Position numbers and translations under genes: made by a program
Assembly: GCF_009832745.1 (NCBI RefSeq)
Contig: NZ_VRMJ01000042.1
Span: 248,001-312,000, forward strand
DNA length: 64,000 nt
From: Polaribacter septentrionalilitoris
GTDB taxonomy: Bacteria; Bacteroidota; Bacteroidia; Flavobacteriales; Flavobacteriaceae
Direction: 5' to 3'
In this document: positions 9,601 through 18,117 of the stretch, in pieces
Layout of the letters: each line of letters opens with the position of its first letter
How positions within the stretch are numbered: position 1 is the first letter of the stretch
Notes under the pieces: generated by a model
Databases searched by the model: none
Seen by the model: only the letters and a program-made list of their open reading frames with translations
Told to the model about the DNA's origin: nothing

Positions 9601-11164
9601 ATTTAAAATCGAACTTATGCACTTCTGATGATAAGTCTGCAAGCCCGTTAAACTTCATTTTAAAGTTTTCATCATTTATATTTAAATCTCCATCAAACTT
9701 GTTATTTTGATATTGACCATTGGCTTCAATATTTTTATACGAATATTCTTTAAAGTTTAATTCTGACACATCTCCAATGAATGTTGTATTGATGTTATCT
9801 AGCTTAAACCCACTTCCTTTTACATCTCCTTTCAAAGAAATCTCACCAAACAAAGGATCATTAAACAAGACACCAATATTAAATTTATCTAATGCTATTT
9901 CTCCATTATATTCTGCGTAATCAATATCATCAATATTAGAAATTTTTAAATCAGAAACCACATTTCCTATCTGAGATTTTAAATTTACAGTTGCATCTAT
10001 TTTTTCTGAATCTACATAAATATTTCCTCTAATACTAAATTTTCCAAACTTCCTGAACTCTGTTGGTAATGTTTTACCTAAAACATTGGGCAATATATTT
10101 CTTAACTCATTATAGGTGGCTGTTAAGTTTTTTAAATCACCTTTAAAGATGAAACCTTCTTCAAAGTTTACCGCATTTACAAAACCTAAATTACCAATAA
10201 CTTTTATACCATGTTTGGTGGATAATTTTAGTCTATCTAAGAAAAAATCATTCAGTTTTCCGTTTAATTTTCCTGAAAGTGTAATAAGATCATTACCACT
10301 TAATTCATTGTAGTACTTTTTTAAATCTGGAATAGCAATAGTGCTTTTACTAAAATTTGCTTTAATATTAACTTTGTTATTAAAATCTATTAAATCTTCT
10401 CTTTTGTAGGTAAAATCTATATCTGCATTTAAGCTAGAGTTTCTAGTCTGCAATGTTGTCTTTTTAAAATGCATTGCAGTTGTAGAATAAGAGAAATCTG
10501 TGGTAAGATTGATTACTTCTAAGCCTTTATTATCAATGAAATATAAACCTCTAATTTTTGATGAAAAATCCGGACCATAAACCAATAGATCTTGTAAGTT
10601 ACCTCCAGCATTTTCAGCTGAAAAGGAAATTGGACTTTGATTGTTCTCATCAATTAAGATATAATTCAAGTTATTTGCATAGACATTTGATGATCTTAAA
10701 ATAAACGGTTTTGAAATTGAATCTTTTGGTTTTCCATTATCAAAACGATCAATAAAAACTCCCATATTATCATCTTTCTCACCTTTATAGGTTTTCATGT
10801 GAAAATGAACACCTTCTAATGAAACAGATCCTAAATTTATCTCATTTTCAAATATTTTTTTTGCACTTAAAAGTGAAGTCCCTAATTTATCCACAAAGAT
10901 TAATGTGTCTTGATGATGATCGCGAATCTCAACCCCTTTTAAACGTACAGTTCCTAAAAAAGATAAATCAATTTTTTTTATGGTGATATCTGTATTGAAA
11001 TCTTCATTAAGGCTTTTGGTAGCGTAAGTTCCTAGTTTAGTCTGAACCCAAGGTATGGAAAGTAAAACACTAATCAACAGCAAAAAGAGCACAAAGTACC
11101 CAAGCCATTTTATTATTTTCTTTCCAACTTTTTTGATAACTGTTTCTTTTATGGTAATAATCAC
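6692..11164 (-). CDS. tamB: TamB-type translocation and assembly module protein (DUF490)
   Basis: A very large envelope-spanning protein of about 1,490 residues. One N-terminal membrane anchor (IIKWLGYFVLFLLLISVLLSIPW) is followed by long repetitive beta-strand sequence and a C-terminal TamB/DUF490 domain (roughly the last 350 residues, including LQLNFDYQQADQ and VIINGKVGVP). TamB-like proteins bridge inner and outer membranes and are thought to move phospholipids or assist outer-membrane protein assembly. No ATG precedes the anchor. I prefer the GTG at 11164, because an exact -7 box (11207-11214) puts transcription downstream of the alternative TTG at 11218. It is divergent from tsaD. Confidence 0.88.
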   Translation of the reverse strand: MIITIKETVIKKVGKKIIKWLGYFVLFLLLISVLLSIPWVQTKLGTYATKSLNEDFNTDITIKKIDLSFLGTVRLKGVEIRDHHQDTLIFVDKLGTSLLSAKKIFENEINLGSVSLEGVHFHMKTYKGEKDDNMGVFIDRFDNGKPKDSISKPFILRSSNVYANNLNYILIDENNQSPISFSAENAGGNLQDLLVYGPDFSSKIRGLYFIDNKGLEVINLTTDFSYSTTAMHFKKTTLQTRNSSLNADIDFTYKREDLIDFNNKVNIKANFSKSTIAIPDLKKYYNELSGNDLITLSGKLNGKLNDFFLDRLKLSTKHGIKVIGNLGFVNAVNFEEGFIFKGDLKNLTATYNELRNILPNVLGKTLPTEFRKFGKFSIRGNIYVDSEKIDATVNLKSQIGNVVSDLKISNIDDIDYAEYNGEIALDKFNIGVLFNDPLFGEISLKGDVKGSGFKLDNINTTFIGDVSELNFKEYSYKNIEANGQYQNNKFDGDLNINDENFKMKFNGLADLSSEVHKFDFKSDIEYLNLKETNLFIRDSVSVLKGNIELDVEGNTLDDITGKATFKNILYTNQKEEYNFKEFNVKSSLKDSIKTIEVTSQDIANGYVTGKFSFSELVPVAQNALGSIYTNYKPYDVEQHQFVDFNFTIYNQIVTVFFPEISIDNNTKIRGKIKADKNQLKLTISSPRIDVSGNEVKDLLLRTDNQNPLYNSHLTASELNTKYYNVSKLNLLSLTQNDTLFFKSVFVGGKKKNEDFNLDFFYTFNEEGKSVVGFEKSSFKFKGNTWNINPDEKNTDKIIFDLNTNQYNFSQFKLVSGKQKVEFTGSLKGDSEKVLLADFTKVELESFLPVIDSLALKGTLSGHLDFVQSDGNYNPEGLLSIKNFEVNNFKQGDLYVNVSGDNSYEKYNLDLSIQNKNVKSIAATGTLDFSTQRPLIDLEVFMEDFGLNAFSPLGQDVLSSIRGTASGDFALRGFLGNPEMSGALTLTNAGLMFPYLNVDYDFEGESIITMQEQSFILEGVSLSDTKHKTKGKLIGDITHQNFEKWFLNIEIESDNLLVLDTENTDEALYYGSAFIDGTASITGLTDQLTIDVNAKTKPGTTFVVPLKDVTTVDSYRLIYFKNDAIKVEEKQKEVALEAIKGLSLNIDLEVTKDATAQVVIDEVYGSQLTGSGAGNLRIEINTRGKFNMFGDYTIDSGVYDFKYGGIINKPFVIQKGGTVSWNGDPYEANLDITAIYKAKANPGVLLENFNSNRKEEIDLVTRITGGLFSSKQELDIQLTNVDPTIANELEFILNDNNVNEKTTQFISLLAFGSFRNPDRVNFDLNNTIAGTASSALATAFSSLVNSPDSKFQLNFDYQQADQTDVDRLNIDDQVDVSVSTQVSDRVIINGKVGVPVGAQTQASVIGEVKVEVLLNKEGNFRGVIFNRQNEIQYSQQEEGYTQGVGLSYQVNFNTLSGLLRQIGLKKNNQKPIVKKDTIRKTNKELINFEGN

Positions 11165-11206
11165 TAATAATAAGCAAAAAAATTGCCAATTATTACAAAG
11201 AACGTG

Positions 11207-11214
11207 CAAATTTA
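11207..11214 (-). promoter_or_regulatory. TAnnTTTG -7 box for tamB
   Basis: TAAATTTG on the minus strand is an exact match. Transcription would begin near 11200, giving a leader of about 35 bases to the GTG at 11164 and excluding the TTG at 11218 as a start. Confidence 0.55.
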
Positions 11215-11267
11215 ACAAACAATTAAATTTCTATAATCAAAAAAGGAAGACAACATAAAATTATCCT

Positions 11268-11275
11268 TAGTTTTG
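11268..11275 (+). promoter_or_regulatory. TAnnTTTG -7 box for tsaD
   Basis: TAGTTTTG is an exact match ending 17 bases before the ATG at 11293. With the tamB box at 11207-11214 it forms a compact divergent promoter pair. Confidence 0.6.
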
Positions 11276-11292
11276 CTATAAATTAACCTTTG

Positions 11293-12318
11293 ATGAACAA
11301 CAACATTTATATATTAGGTATTGAATCTTCTTGTGATGACACTAGCGCTTCTGTAATTTGCAATGGTAAAGTACTAAGCAACGTTATTGCAAATCAAGAA
11401 ATTCATTCTAAATATGGAGGTGTAGTTCCTGAATTGGCATCAAGAGCACATCAGCAAAACATAGTTCCTGTAGTGCAACAAGCTATTGAACAAGCCAATA
11501 TTAACAAAGAAGATTTATCTGCAATTGCCTTTACGCGAGGACCAGGATTAATGGGTTCTTTATTGGTAGGAACATCGTTTGCAAAATCATTGGCGCTGGG
11601 ACTTGGAATTCCATTAATAGATGTCAATCATATGCAAGCACATATTTTAGCACATTTTATTAATGATGAAGATAGTCGAATTCCTAATTTTCCTTTTTTA
11701 TGTTTAACCATTAGTGGTGGCCATACTCAAATTGTAAAAGTGACCAATCATTTTGAAATGGAAATTCTTGGAGAAACTATTGATGATGCTGTAGGAGAAG
11801 CGTTTGATAAATCTGCAAAAATACTAGGTTTGCCCTATCCTGGAGGTCCATTAATTGACAAACACGCACAATTAGGAAACCCAAAAGCATTTTCGTTTAC
11901 CAAACCTAAAGTTGGCGATTTAGATTTTAGTTTTAGCGGATTAAAAACAGGTATTTTATATTTTATTCAAAAACAACAAAAGCAAAACCCTAATTTTATT
12001 GAAGAACATTTAAATGATGTTTGCGCCTCAATACAATATACAATTGTAGAAATTTTGATGGACAAACTAAAAAATGCTGTCAAAAAAACAGGAATTAAAG
12101 AAGTAGCCATTGCTGGAGGAGTTTCTGCAAATTCAGAAATAAGAAATAGACTGCAGTTGGCTGAAAAACATTTTGGATGGACAACGTATATTCCTAAATT
12201 TGAATACACAACTGATAATGCTGCAATGATAGCCATTACAGGATATTTAAAGTTCTTAAACAAGAATTATTCTGATGTTTCTATCACAGCTCAAGCAAGA
12301 TTAAAGGTTACAGAATAG
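11293..12318 (+). CDS. tsaD: tRNA N6-adenosine threonylcarbamoyltransferase subunit TsaD
   Basis: The enzyme transfers threonylcarbamoyl to A37 of ANN-decoding tRNAs, with TsaB, TsaE and TsaC. The 341-residue protein has the ASKHA start GIESSCDDTSAS, the metal-binding HMQAH motif (in VNHMQAHILAHF), the SGGHTQI phosphate loop, GEAFDKSAKILGLPYPGGP, and the late AGGVSANSEIR and YTTDNAAMIA motifs. The length is typical. The ATG at 11293 is used; the TTG directly before it is less likely. The stop is 3 bases before the next ATG, so it probably shares a transcript with the sulfatase-fold gene. Confidence 0.96.
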   Translation: MNNNIYILGIESSCDDTSASVICNGKVLSNVIANQEIHSKYGGVVPELASRAHQQNIVPVVQQAIEQANINKEDLSAIAFTRGPGLMGSLLVGTSFAKSLALGLGIPLIDVNHMQAHILAHFINDEDSRIPNFPFLCLTISGGHTQIVKVTNHFEMEILGETIDDAVGEAFDKSAKILGLPYPGGPLIDKHAQLGNPKAFSFTKPKVGDLDFSFSGLKTGILYFIQKQQKQNPNFIEEHLNDVCASIQYTIVEILMDKLKNAVKKTGIKEVAIAGGVSANSEIRNRLQLAEKHFGWTTYIPKFEYTTDNAAMIAITGYLKFLNKNYSDVSITAQARLKVTE

Positions 12319-12321
12319 TTT

Positions 12322-14175
12322 ATGACTACTTTTAAAAATCGACTTTTTTTCAACCTTAGTTATTTTTTATTATGGATAACTTATTTTGTTTTTGCTCGTT
12401 TCTTTTTTCTACTTTTTCACTTTGAAAAAACAAAAGAATTGGGTTTTTCAACATCTTTTAAAACCTTTCTTTATGGCTTACGTTTAGACAGTTCTTTTGC
12501 TGCATATTTATCTATGATTCCTTTTTTGTTAATCATTTTTACCGTTTTTGGTAAAATTAATATTCTAAAAAAAGCTATAGAATGGTACTCTGCTATTCTC
12601 ATCATCTTTATCAGTCTTTTATTAATTATTGACGCTAGTTTGTATGATGCTTGGGGTGTAAGGTTAGACACTTCTATACTACCTTATTTAAGCACACCAG
12701 AATTGATGATTTCATCAGCCTCTACTTTTCAATTGATTTCTGGCTTTATTTTATGGGGAATCATTGCTTTTTTGTTTATCAAAATATTCAACAAAATAAT
12801 TTTTAAAAGGTTTGAGAAAATCGCCAAAAGTCATTGGCTGCAAACTGTTTTCTTTTTCGTTATTATGGCTTCATTAATTCTACCTATTAGGGGAGGATTA
12901 CAAACCATACCTGTAAATCAGAGTAACGTGTATTTCTCTAATAAAATGTTTGCAAATCATGCTGCTTTAAATTTTACTTGGAACTTCTTTAACACAGTCA
13001 CTCACAAGACAGATGGTACAAATCCGTACAAATATTTTGATGATGAAACTGCTGAGAAAATTGCTAACAAAGCAAAAAACGCATTACTAGAATCTGATAC
13101 CGATAGTATCTTAAACACCAAAAAACCAAACGTAATTTTAATTCTTTGGGAAAGTTTATCTGCTAAAGTTGTTGGTTCTTTAGGTGGTGAAAAAAGAGTA
13201 ACTCCAAATCTGAATAAACTCTCAAAAGAAGGAGTTTTATTCACCAATTTTTATGGTAATGGAGATAGAACTGATAAAGGAATTCCTGCAATTTTAAGTG
13301 GTTATTATCCTCAACCTGTAAAGCGTATTATGCGAATGCCAAATAAAACCAGAAGCCTACCAATGTTACCTAAAGAAATGAATACTTTAGGCTACAAAAC
13401 AGCATTTTATTACGGTGGTGATTTGAATTTTGGGAACATGAATACCTATTTAAGAAGTGCAGAAATTCAAGAAATTGTTGACGGAAGTGAATTTGATAAA
13501 AAAGACTGGAACTCTAAATGGGGCGCTTTTGATGATGTTTTTATGAAACGTTTTGCTAAAGATTTATCAAAAGAAAAATCTGAACCTTTTTTTAAAATTG
13601 CCTTAACCTTATCTAGCCATGAACCTTATGAAATAAAAGGCAAATACAAATTTGGCAAAAAGGGAGAAGATAACAAGTACAGAAGTGCTCATGTCTACAC
13701 AGATAAAGTTATTGGAGATTTTATCGCATTTGCAAAAAAACAAGACTGGTATAAGAATACACTCATTGTTATTATGGCTGATCATGGTCATAGCTCACCA
13801 AAACATGAAGGTCCATATTTTTCTCCAAAAAAATTTCAAATTCCTATGCTTTGGTTGGGAGGCGCATTACACAAATCTGGAATTGAAATAAATACCGTTA
13901 GCAGTCAAGTTGATTTTGCATATACTCTTTTAGATTTATTAGAAGGTGATAAAGAAAAATTTGTCTTTGGTAAAAACATTTTCAATTCTTCAGAGCATCA
14001 ATATGCGCATTATATTTTTAACAAAGGATATGGAACACTAACTAAAGACGATGTTTTTGTCTATGATTACATTGGTAAAAAACCAATTTTAAGTTCAAAA
14101 AACTCAAATAAATTAGATTCTTTAGGAAAAGCAATTACGCAAATATCTTATCAAGATTTTTTAGAAAGAAAGTAA
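12322..14175 (+). CDS. LTA synthase-family phosphoglycerol transferase-like membrane sulfatase
   Basis: A 617-residue protein with about five N-terminal membrane helices (residues 1-200) and an extracytoplasmic alkaline-phosphatase/sulfatase-fold domain (about 265-560). It shows PNVILILWESLSAK (metal-binding Glu), NGDRTDKGIPA (candidate catalytic Thr) and IMADHGHSS (metal-binding Asp-His). This architecture is that of LtaS/MdoB-type enzymes that move phosphoglycerol or phosphoethanolamine onto glycans. In a Gram-negative host the likely acceptor is periplasmic glucan or surface glycan, which is inference. It lies 3 bases after tsaD. Confidence 0.85.
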   Translation: MTTFKNRLFFNLSYFLLWITYFVFARFFFLLFHFEKTKELGFSTSFKTFLYGLRLDSSFAAYLSMIPFLLIIFTVFGKINILKKAIEWYSAILIIFISLLLIIDASLYDAWGVRLDTSILPYLSTPELMISSASTFQLISGFILWGIIAFLFIKIFNKIIFKRFEKIAKSHWLQTVFFFVIMASLILPIRGGLQTIPVNQSNVYFSNKMFANHAALNFTWNFFNTVTHKTDGTNPYKYFDDETAEKIANKAKNALLESDTDSILNTKKPNVILILWESLSAKVVGSLGGEKRVTPNLNKLSKEGVLFTNFYGNGDRTDKGIPAILSGYYPQPVKRIMRMPNKTRSLPMLPKEMNTLGYKTAFYYGGDLNFGNMNTYLRSAEIQEIVDGSEFDKKDWNSKWGAFDDVFMKRFAKDLSKEKSEPFFKIALTLSSHEPYEIKGKYKFGKKGEDNKYRSAHVYTDKVIGDFIAFAKKQDWYKNTLIVIMADHGHSSPKHEGPYFSPKKFQIPMLWLGGALHKSGIEINTVSSQVDFAYTLLDLLEGDKEKFVFGKNIFNSSEHQYAHYIFNKGYGTLTKDDVFVYDYIGKKPILSSKNSNKLDSLGKAITQISYQDFLERK

Positions 14176-14219
14176 AATAATTTAAAAATAACAATTACAT
14201 TAGGCATATAAAAAAAATT

Positions 14220-15023
14220 ATGAAATTAGAATTACATGAGAAAGTACTGACCAATTTATTTGACACAAACAATAAACTTAATTTTTTTGACATTGGATCC
14301 TGTGAAGGTCTAAGTAGTGTAAGATATTTGAACATTTTCAAAAAATGTAATATTTATGCTTTTGAACCTATTCCAAATAATTTTTCTGAAGTTTTAAAAA
14401 ATAAAAAAAAACATGGTTTAAATAATTTACACGCCTATGAAATTGGTTTATCATCTAAAAAAGGAACAGCAACTTTCTATGTTTCTTCAGGAAAACCTCC
14501 AAACAAAGATACTCCAGAAGATAATTCTACTGATTTTGGAAATAAAAGCTCGTCTCTATTTAAACCTGGAAAAACGAAAGAAGTTCATCCTTGGTTAAAA
14601 TTTAAGGAATCAATAACAATTAAAACGGATACTTTAGAGAACTTCTGTTTAGAAAAAAAAGTAGAAACTATAGATTTCATTCATATGGATGTTCAGGGAG
14701 CTGAATTAATGGTTTTACAAGGAGCTAATTCTATGCTGAAAAATATAAAATCTATATGGTTAGAAGTTGAAAAGGTTCCACTTTATGAAGGACAAGCTTT
14801 AAAAACTGACATTGAAAATTTTTTAATTAAAAATAATTTTAAGCTCATTTTAAACAAAGTAAATCATATAGCAGGAGATCAATTTTGGGTAAGACAAGAC
14901 TATTTTAATAAATTATCTGATAAAACTAAATCTCATTTAAATTCAATCTCAAAAAAAGTTGCTCTAAAATCTAAACTTTCATCTGCTATTGGTAAAATAA
15001 AAGATCGTATTAAAAAAACATAA
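14220..15023 (+). CDS. FkbM-family SAM-dependent methyltransferase
   Basis: A 267-residue cytoplasmic protein. The SAM-binding start NFFDIGSCEGLSSVRYL (about residues 21-37) is followed by YAFEPIPNNF, and the FkbM hallmark IDFIHMDVQGAELMVLQGA lies at about 152-170. FkbM enzymes O-methylate sugars or polyketides; here a glycan substrate is plausible given the upstream glycan-type transferase. The last 40 residues are lysine-rich and lie beyond the usual domain. It lies 44 bases after the preceding stop and is closed by the terminator at 15043. Confidence 0.85.
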   Translation: MKLELHEKVLTNLFDTNNKLNFFDIGSCEGLSSVRYLNIFKKCNIYAFEPIPNNFSEVLKNKKKHGLNNLHAYEIGLSSKKGTATFYVSSGKPPNKDTPEDNSTDFGNKSSSLFKPGKTKEVHPWLKFKESITIKTDTLENFCLEKKVETIDFIHMDVQGAELMVLQGANSMLKNIKSIWLEVEKVPLYEGQALKTDIENFLIKNNFKLILNKVNHIAGDQFWVRQDYFNKLSDKTKSHLNSISKKVALKSKLSSAIGKIKDRIKKT

Positions 15024-15042
15024 TTCTATAACATTTATATAT

Positions 15043-15075
15043 CAAAAAAACCTCAAGTAAAACTCGAGGTTTTTC
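15043..15075. terminator. Bidirectional terminator between convergent genes
   Basis: Stem ACCTCAAG / CTCGAGGT (one mismatch) with a 5-base loop. It is preceded by an A run and followed by a T run, so it can stop transcription from both the FkbM gene and the convergent redoxin gene. Confidence 0.8.
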
Positions 15076-15114
15076 ATTAGAGAAAAGGTTCAATTAATCT
15101 TCTAAATCATTTTC

Positions 15115-15720
15115 TTAAAGTGTTTTTATAGAGCAACCAATAGCTCTTGTTTCTGTTTTTGTAGGTTTTTTACCTGCTAACAATGCATCAACTGCATTTT
15201 CTACATATTTTTCCGTTACTTTATTAGGGTTTCTAGAACTATTGTCTATTGCTCCAATGTATTCTAATTTCATTTCTGGCTTACTTACAATATATACATG
15301 AGGCGTTCTACTAGCCCCAAATTTTGGATATACTTTTTGTCCTTCATCAAGCAAATACGGAAACGTAAACCCTTTTTCTTTAGCTCTCACTTTCATTTCA
15401 GCAAAACCATCTCCAGGCATTGCTTTTGGATCATTTGGGTTGATTGCAATCACAGGATATCCTGATCCTTTATACTTTTTATCTAAGGCTATAATTCTAT
15501 CTTCATTTGCCACTGAATACGGACACATATTACAGGTAAAAACAATGATAAACCCTTTAGCTTCAGGATAATCTGACAAGGAAACCATTTTATCATCAAT
15601 ATTTTTCAATTTAAAATCTTCAACGGTATCTCCAATTTTATAACTGTCTTCTATGTTTGTTGTGAACGCTGATGCAATTGCTAACACAGCAACTACTAAA
15701 ATTGATTTTAAATATCTCAT
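15115..15720 (-). CDS. Exported thioredoxin-fold protein with a CNMC active site
   Basis: A 201-residue protein with a signal peptide (about residues 1-20, ending AIASAFT) and an AhpC/TSA-type thioredoxin fold. The TCNMCPYS motif at about residues 58-65 supplies a CxxC pair where a thioredoxin would have WCGPC. GASRTPHVYIV holds the conserved cis-Pro. The family is common in Bacteroidota and annotated as thioredoxin-family or redoxin; the redox partner is unknown. It lies 16 bases downstream of a TlpA-like gene on the same strand, suggesting a shared periplasmic thiol role. Confidence 0.85.
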   Translation of the reverse strand: MRYLKSILVVAVLAIASAFTTNIEDSYKIGDTVEDFKLKNIDDKMVSLSDYPEAKGFIIVFTCNMCPYSVANEDRIIALDKKYKGSGYPVIAINPNDPKAMPGDGFAEMKVRAKEKGFTFPYLLDEGQKVYPKFGASRTPHVYIVSKPEMKLEYIGAIDNSSRNPNKVTEKYVENAVDALLAGKKPTKTETRAIGCSIKTL

Positions 15721-15736
15721 AAAATTTAATTTAAGT

Positions 15737-16243
15737 TTATAAAAATGACTGCACTTCTTTTTCTAAAGTTTCATATTCAAAGTTTTTCTCAAAAAATGCT
15801 CTCTTTTTGCTATTATAAATTAATGTAGCAGGTAAAGCTCCTGACCATGTTGAATCTATGGCTTTAATCCAGAAATCTTCATTTACATCATCTAACAAAA
15901 CTACTTTTGATTGTAATTTTTTCTTGTTTATAAAAGGAATTAATCTTTTATCTACATGTTTTGGAAAGTCTAAACTTACTAAAATCACCTCAACATTTTT
16001 TTCTTTGTATTCTTCTTTTATCTTCTCAAAAGCTGGTAATTCCTTAACACAAGGTGCACACCAAGTCGCCCAAAAGTTAATCACATATGTTTTACCATCT
16101 GCTCTTTCTAACATTGGTTTTAATTCATTGTAAGTATAAGATTTGACTGTTGTTATTTCTTTAAATTCTGACTTAGAACTTTCTTTATTACAAGAGAACA
16201 TAAAAAAAATAAAGTATAAAAAGTAAAAAAAATTCTTTATCAT
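15737..16243 (-). CDS. TlpA-like thiol-disulfide reductase lipoprotein
   Basis: A 168-residue protein with a lipoprotein signal (lipobox FMFSC, Cys18) and a thioredoxin domain with WATWCAPCVKELPAF at about residues 58-72, the classic TlpA/ResA WCxPC site. The cis-Pro is in SGALPATLIY. It would act as a membrane-anchored periplasmic reductase, for example in cytochrome maturation or oxidative protection. It precedes the CNMC redoxin by 16 bases in one operon. Confidence 0.88.
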   Translation of the reverse strand: MIKNFFYFLYFIFFMFSCNKESSKSEFKEITTVKSYTYNELKPMLERADGKTYVINFWATWCAPCVKELPAFEKIKEEYKEKNVEVILVSLDFPKHVDKRLIPFINKKKLQSKVVLLDDVNEDFWIKAIDSTWSGALPATLIYNSKKRAFFEKNFEYETLEKEVQSFL

Positions 16244-16303
16244 CCTTAAAACTACAAAGAAGATTTCCTTTACAAAAACAATTAACTTATCATTAACAAA
16301 AAA

Positions 16304-16334
16304 AAGCTCATAATGAATTGATTATGAGCTTTTG
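16304..16334 (-). terminator. Terminator after the S1/P1 nuclease or before the TlpA gene
   Basis: Stem AAAGCTCATAAT / ATTATGAGCTTT with a 6-base loop, flanked by an A run on the left (a T run when read on the minus strand) and TTTTG on the right. It directly follows the nuclease stop on the minus strand. Confidence 0.85.
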
Positions 16335-16355
16335 TTGAAATTTATCTGAAATTTT

Positions 16356-17138
16356 TTAATCAAAAACATCATTTAGCACTTTAGCTAAACGAATCCCTGC
16401 TTTTTGCAATTGATCTCTAACTGTACCAAAATGTTCATATGAATATCTGTAGCGTAAATTCTCTCCTACTTTAACAGACTTATATACCTTTTTGGTAACC
16501 TCATGAACTTCATCAACCCAATCTGTAACATTACCTTCTTGAATCGCTTCAATTTGTTTTTTCGATAAATCTTTGGCATTATTTGCTAGGTCTGAATAAC
16601 TCATATCCCATTCTTCAATCATGTCTGAATCCCAAACCCTGTGTAAATTAGTACCTCTTCCAAACCATTGCACTTGTACTGTATTTCCTCCTTTATCTTC
16701 TCTCCTACCTATATGCATTGGTTGATGTAAATCGCCTACAAAATGGACTAACATTTTTAGAAAAAACTCTTTATCTGCATCAGAACTATTTTTGTCTTTT
16801 AAAACCTCAACACACTTTTTAATTCCTGTAACTAAATCTCCTTTTGGATTTTTTTCTGCAGTAGCATAAGTTTCATCAAAGTCCATATTAATGTAATGCC
16901 AAGAATAATACTTGTTGTATTTTCTGTCTGATTTTATTTCATCTGCAAAAGTTGATACAAAGGCCAAACTTTGACCTTTTAAGATTTTATCAATCTTTCT
17001 TTTTGTTCTTTTGGTCAAATATTTTTCGGCAATTTCACCTGTTGCTCTATGTCCATTTTTACCCCAAATTAAAGAGTTTTCTTCTGTATTATTAGAGAAG
17101 AATAACAATGATATTAATAAAATAAATTGAAATTTCAT
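16356..17138 (-). CDS. Secreted S1/P1-type zinc nuclease
   Basis: A 260-residue exported nuclease degrading single-stranded DNA/RNA. After a signal peptide (about residues 1-18) comes IWGKNGHRATGEIA, whose Trp and His are zinc ligands in this family. Further ligand motifs are SWHYINMD, HFVGDLHQPMH and NLHRVWDSDMI. The length and motif order match the S1/P1 family. It is a single gene with its own terminator downstream (16304-16334). The role is likely extracellular or periplasmic nucleotide scavenging. Confidence 0.92.
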   Translation of the reverse strand: MKFQFILLISLLFFSNNTEENSLIWGKNGHRATGEIAEKYLTKRTKRKIDKILKGQSLAFVSTFADEIKSDRKYNKYYSWHYINMDFDETYATAEKNPKGDLVTGIKKCVEVLKDKNSSDADKEFFLKMLVHFVGDLHQPMHIGRREDKGGNTVQVQWFGRGTNLHRVWDSDMIEEWDMSYSDLANNAKDLSKKQIEAIQEGNVTDWVDEVHEVTKKVYKSVKVGENLRYRYSYEHFGTVRDQLQKAGIRLAKVLNDVFD

Positions 17139-17213
17139 GTTTAATTATTTTAATATAATGCGAAGTTATAAAATAAAACAGTGCTGTATGCTGAAACATA
17201 AAAATAATTTTAA

Positions 17214-17221
17214 TATATTTG
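17214..17221 (+). promoter_or_regulatory. TAnnTTTG -7 box for the SPFH cluster
   Basis: TATATTTG is an exact match, 34 bases before the ATG at 17256. It is the only such box found before a run of six closely packed plus-strand genes. Confidence 0.55.
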
Positions 17222-17255
17222 TGATATCATTTTAATATCATATTAACACATAACC

Positions 17256-18116
17256 ATGAGAGCAGAAAAAATTATAAAACCAGCAAACGGCTATTTAATG
17301 TTATTTATAGCTTTACTATTATTCTTTGGCGGAATATTTTTAATTATCAAACAAGAAAATCCTATTTACTTAATCCCAACAATAATCGGATTTATTGGTT
17401 TCTTCGGGTTTATATTAGTAAACCCAAATACCTCTAAAGTAATTCTATTGTTTGGAAAATATGTTGGCACAATAAAAGAAAACGGTCTCTATTGGGCAAA
17501 CCCATTGTTCCGTAAAAAAACAATTTCTTTAAGAGCTAGCAATTTTGATAGCGAGCGTTTAAAAGTAAACGACAAACTTGGTAACCCTGTTATGATTTCT
17601 ACCATTTTAGTATGGAGAGTAACCAACACTTACAAAGCAGCTTTTGATGTTGACAATTACGAGAACTTTGTTCGTGTTCAAACTGATGCTGCCGTACGTA
17701 AATTAGCAAGTATGTACCCTTATGACAATTTTGCTGATGAAGGTGTTGATGAAGACATTACTTTACGTTCTAGTGTAAATGAGGTTTCTGAGGCATTAGA
17801 AAAAGAATTGGAAGAGCGCTTATCTATTGCAGGTATAGAAGTTCTAGAAGCTAGAATTGGTTATTTGGCTTATGCTCAAGAAATTGCTTCTGCCATGTTA
17901 AAAAGACAACAAGCAACAGCAATTGTTGCTGCAAGACATAAAATTGTTCAAGGTGCTGTAGAAATGGTTGAAATGGCATTAGAAGAATTGAATAAAAAAC
18001 AAATTGTTGAATTAGATGAAGAGCGTAAAGCTGCTATGGTTAGCAATTTATTAGTCATTCTTTGTGGTGACAAAGAAGCTTCTCCAGTAGTAAATACTGG
18101 CACATTAAACCATTAA
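17256..18116 (+). CDS. SPFH/band 7 domain membrane protein
   Basis: A 286-residue protein with two N-terminal membrane helices (about residues 13-32 and 36-54). An SPFH (stomatin/flotillin-like) domain follows, running from LLFGKYVGTIKENGLYW through VTNTYKAAFDVDNYENFVRVQ and DAAVRKLASMYPYDN to a helical C-terminus rich in Ala and Glu. SPFH proteins oligomerise as membrane scaffolds. It is the first of six tightly packed genes (17256-20058). The context suggests a membrane-associated module, but no specific function is known. Confidence 0.88.
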   Translation: MRAEKIIKPANGYLMLFIALLLFFGGIFLIIKQENPIYLIPTIIGFIGFFGFILVNPNTSKVILLFGKYVGTIKENGLYWANPLFRKKTISLRASNFDSERLKVNDKLGNPVMISTILVWRVTNTYKAAFDVDNYENFVRVQTDAAVRKLASMYPYDNFADEGVDEDITLRSSVNEVSEALEKELEERLSIAGIEVLEARIGYLAYAQEIASAMLKRQQATAIVAARHKIVQGAVEMVEMALEELNKKQIVELDEERKAAMVSNLLVILCGDKEASPVVNTGTLNH

Positions 18117-18117
18117 C

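Noticed and set aside
12322..14175. LTA synthase-like gene as a sign of transfer from Gram-positive bacteria
   Set aside because: LtaS/MdoB-type membrane sulfatases are widespread in Bacteroidota and base composition matches the neighbours.
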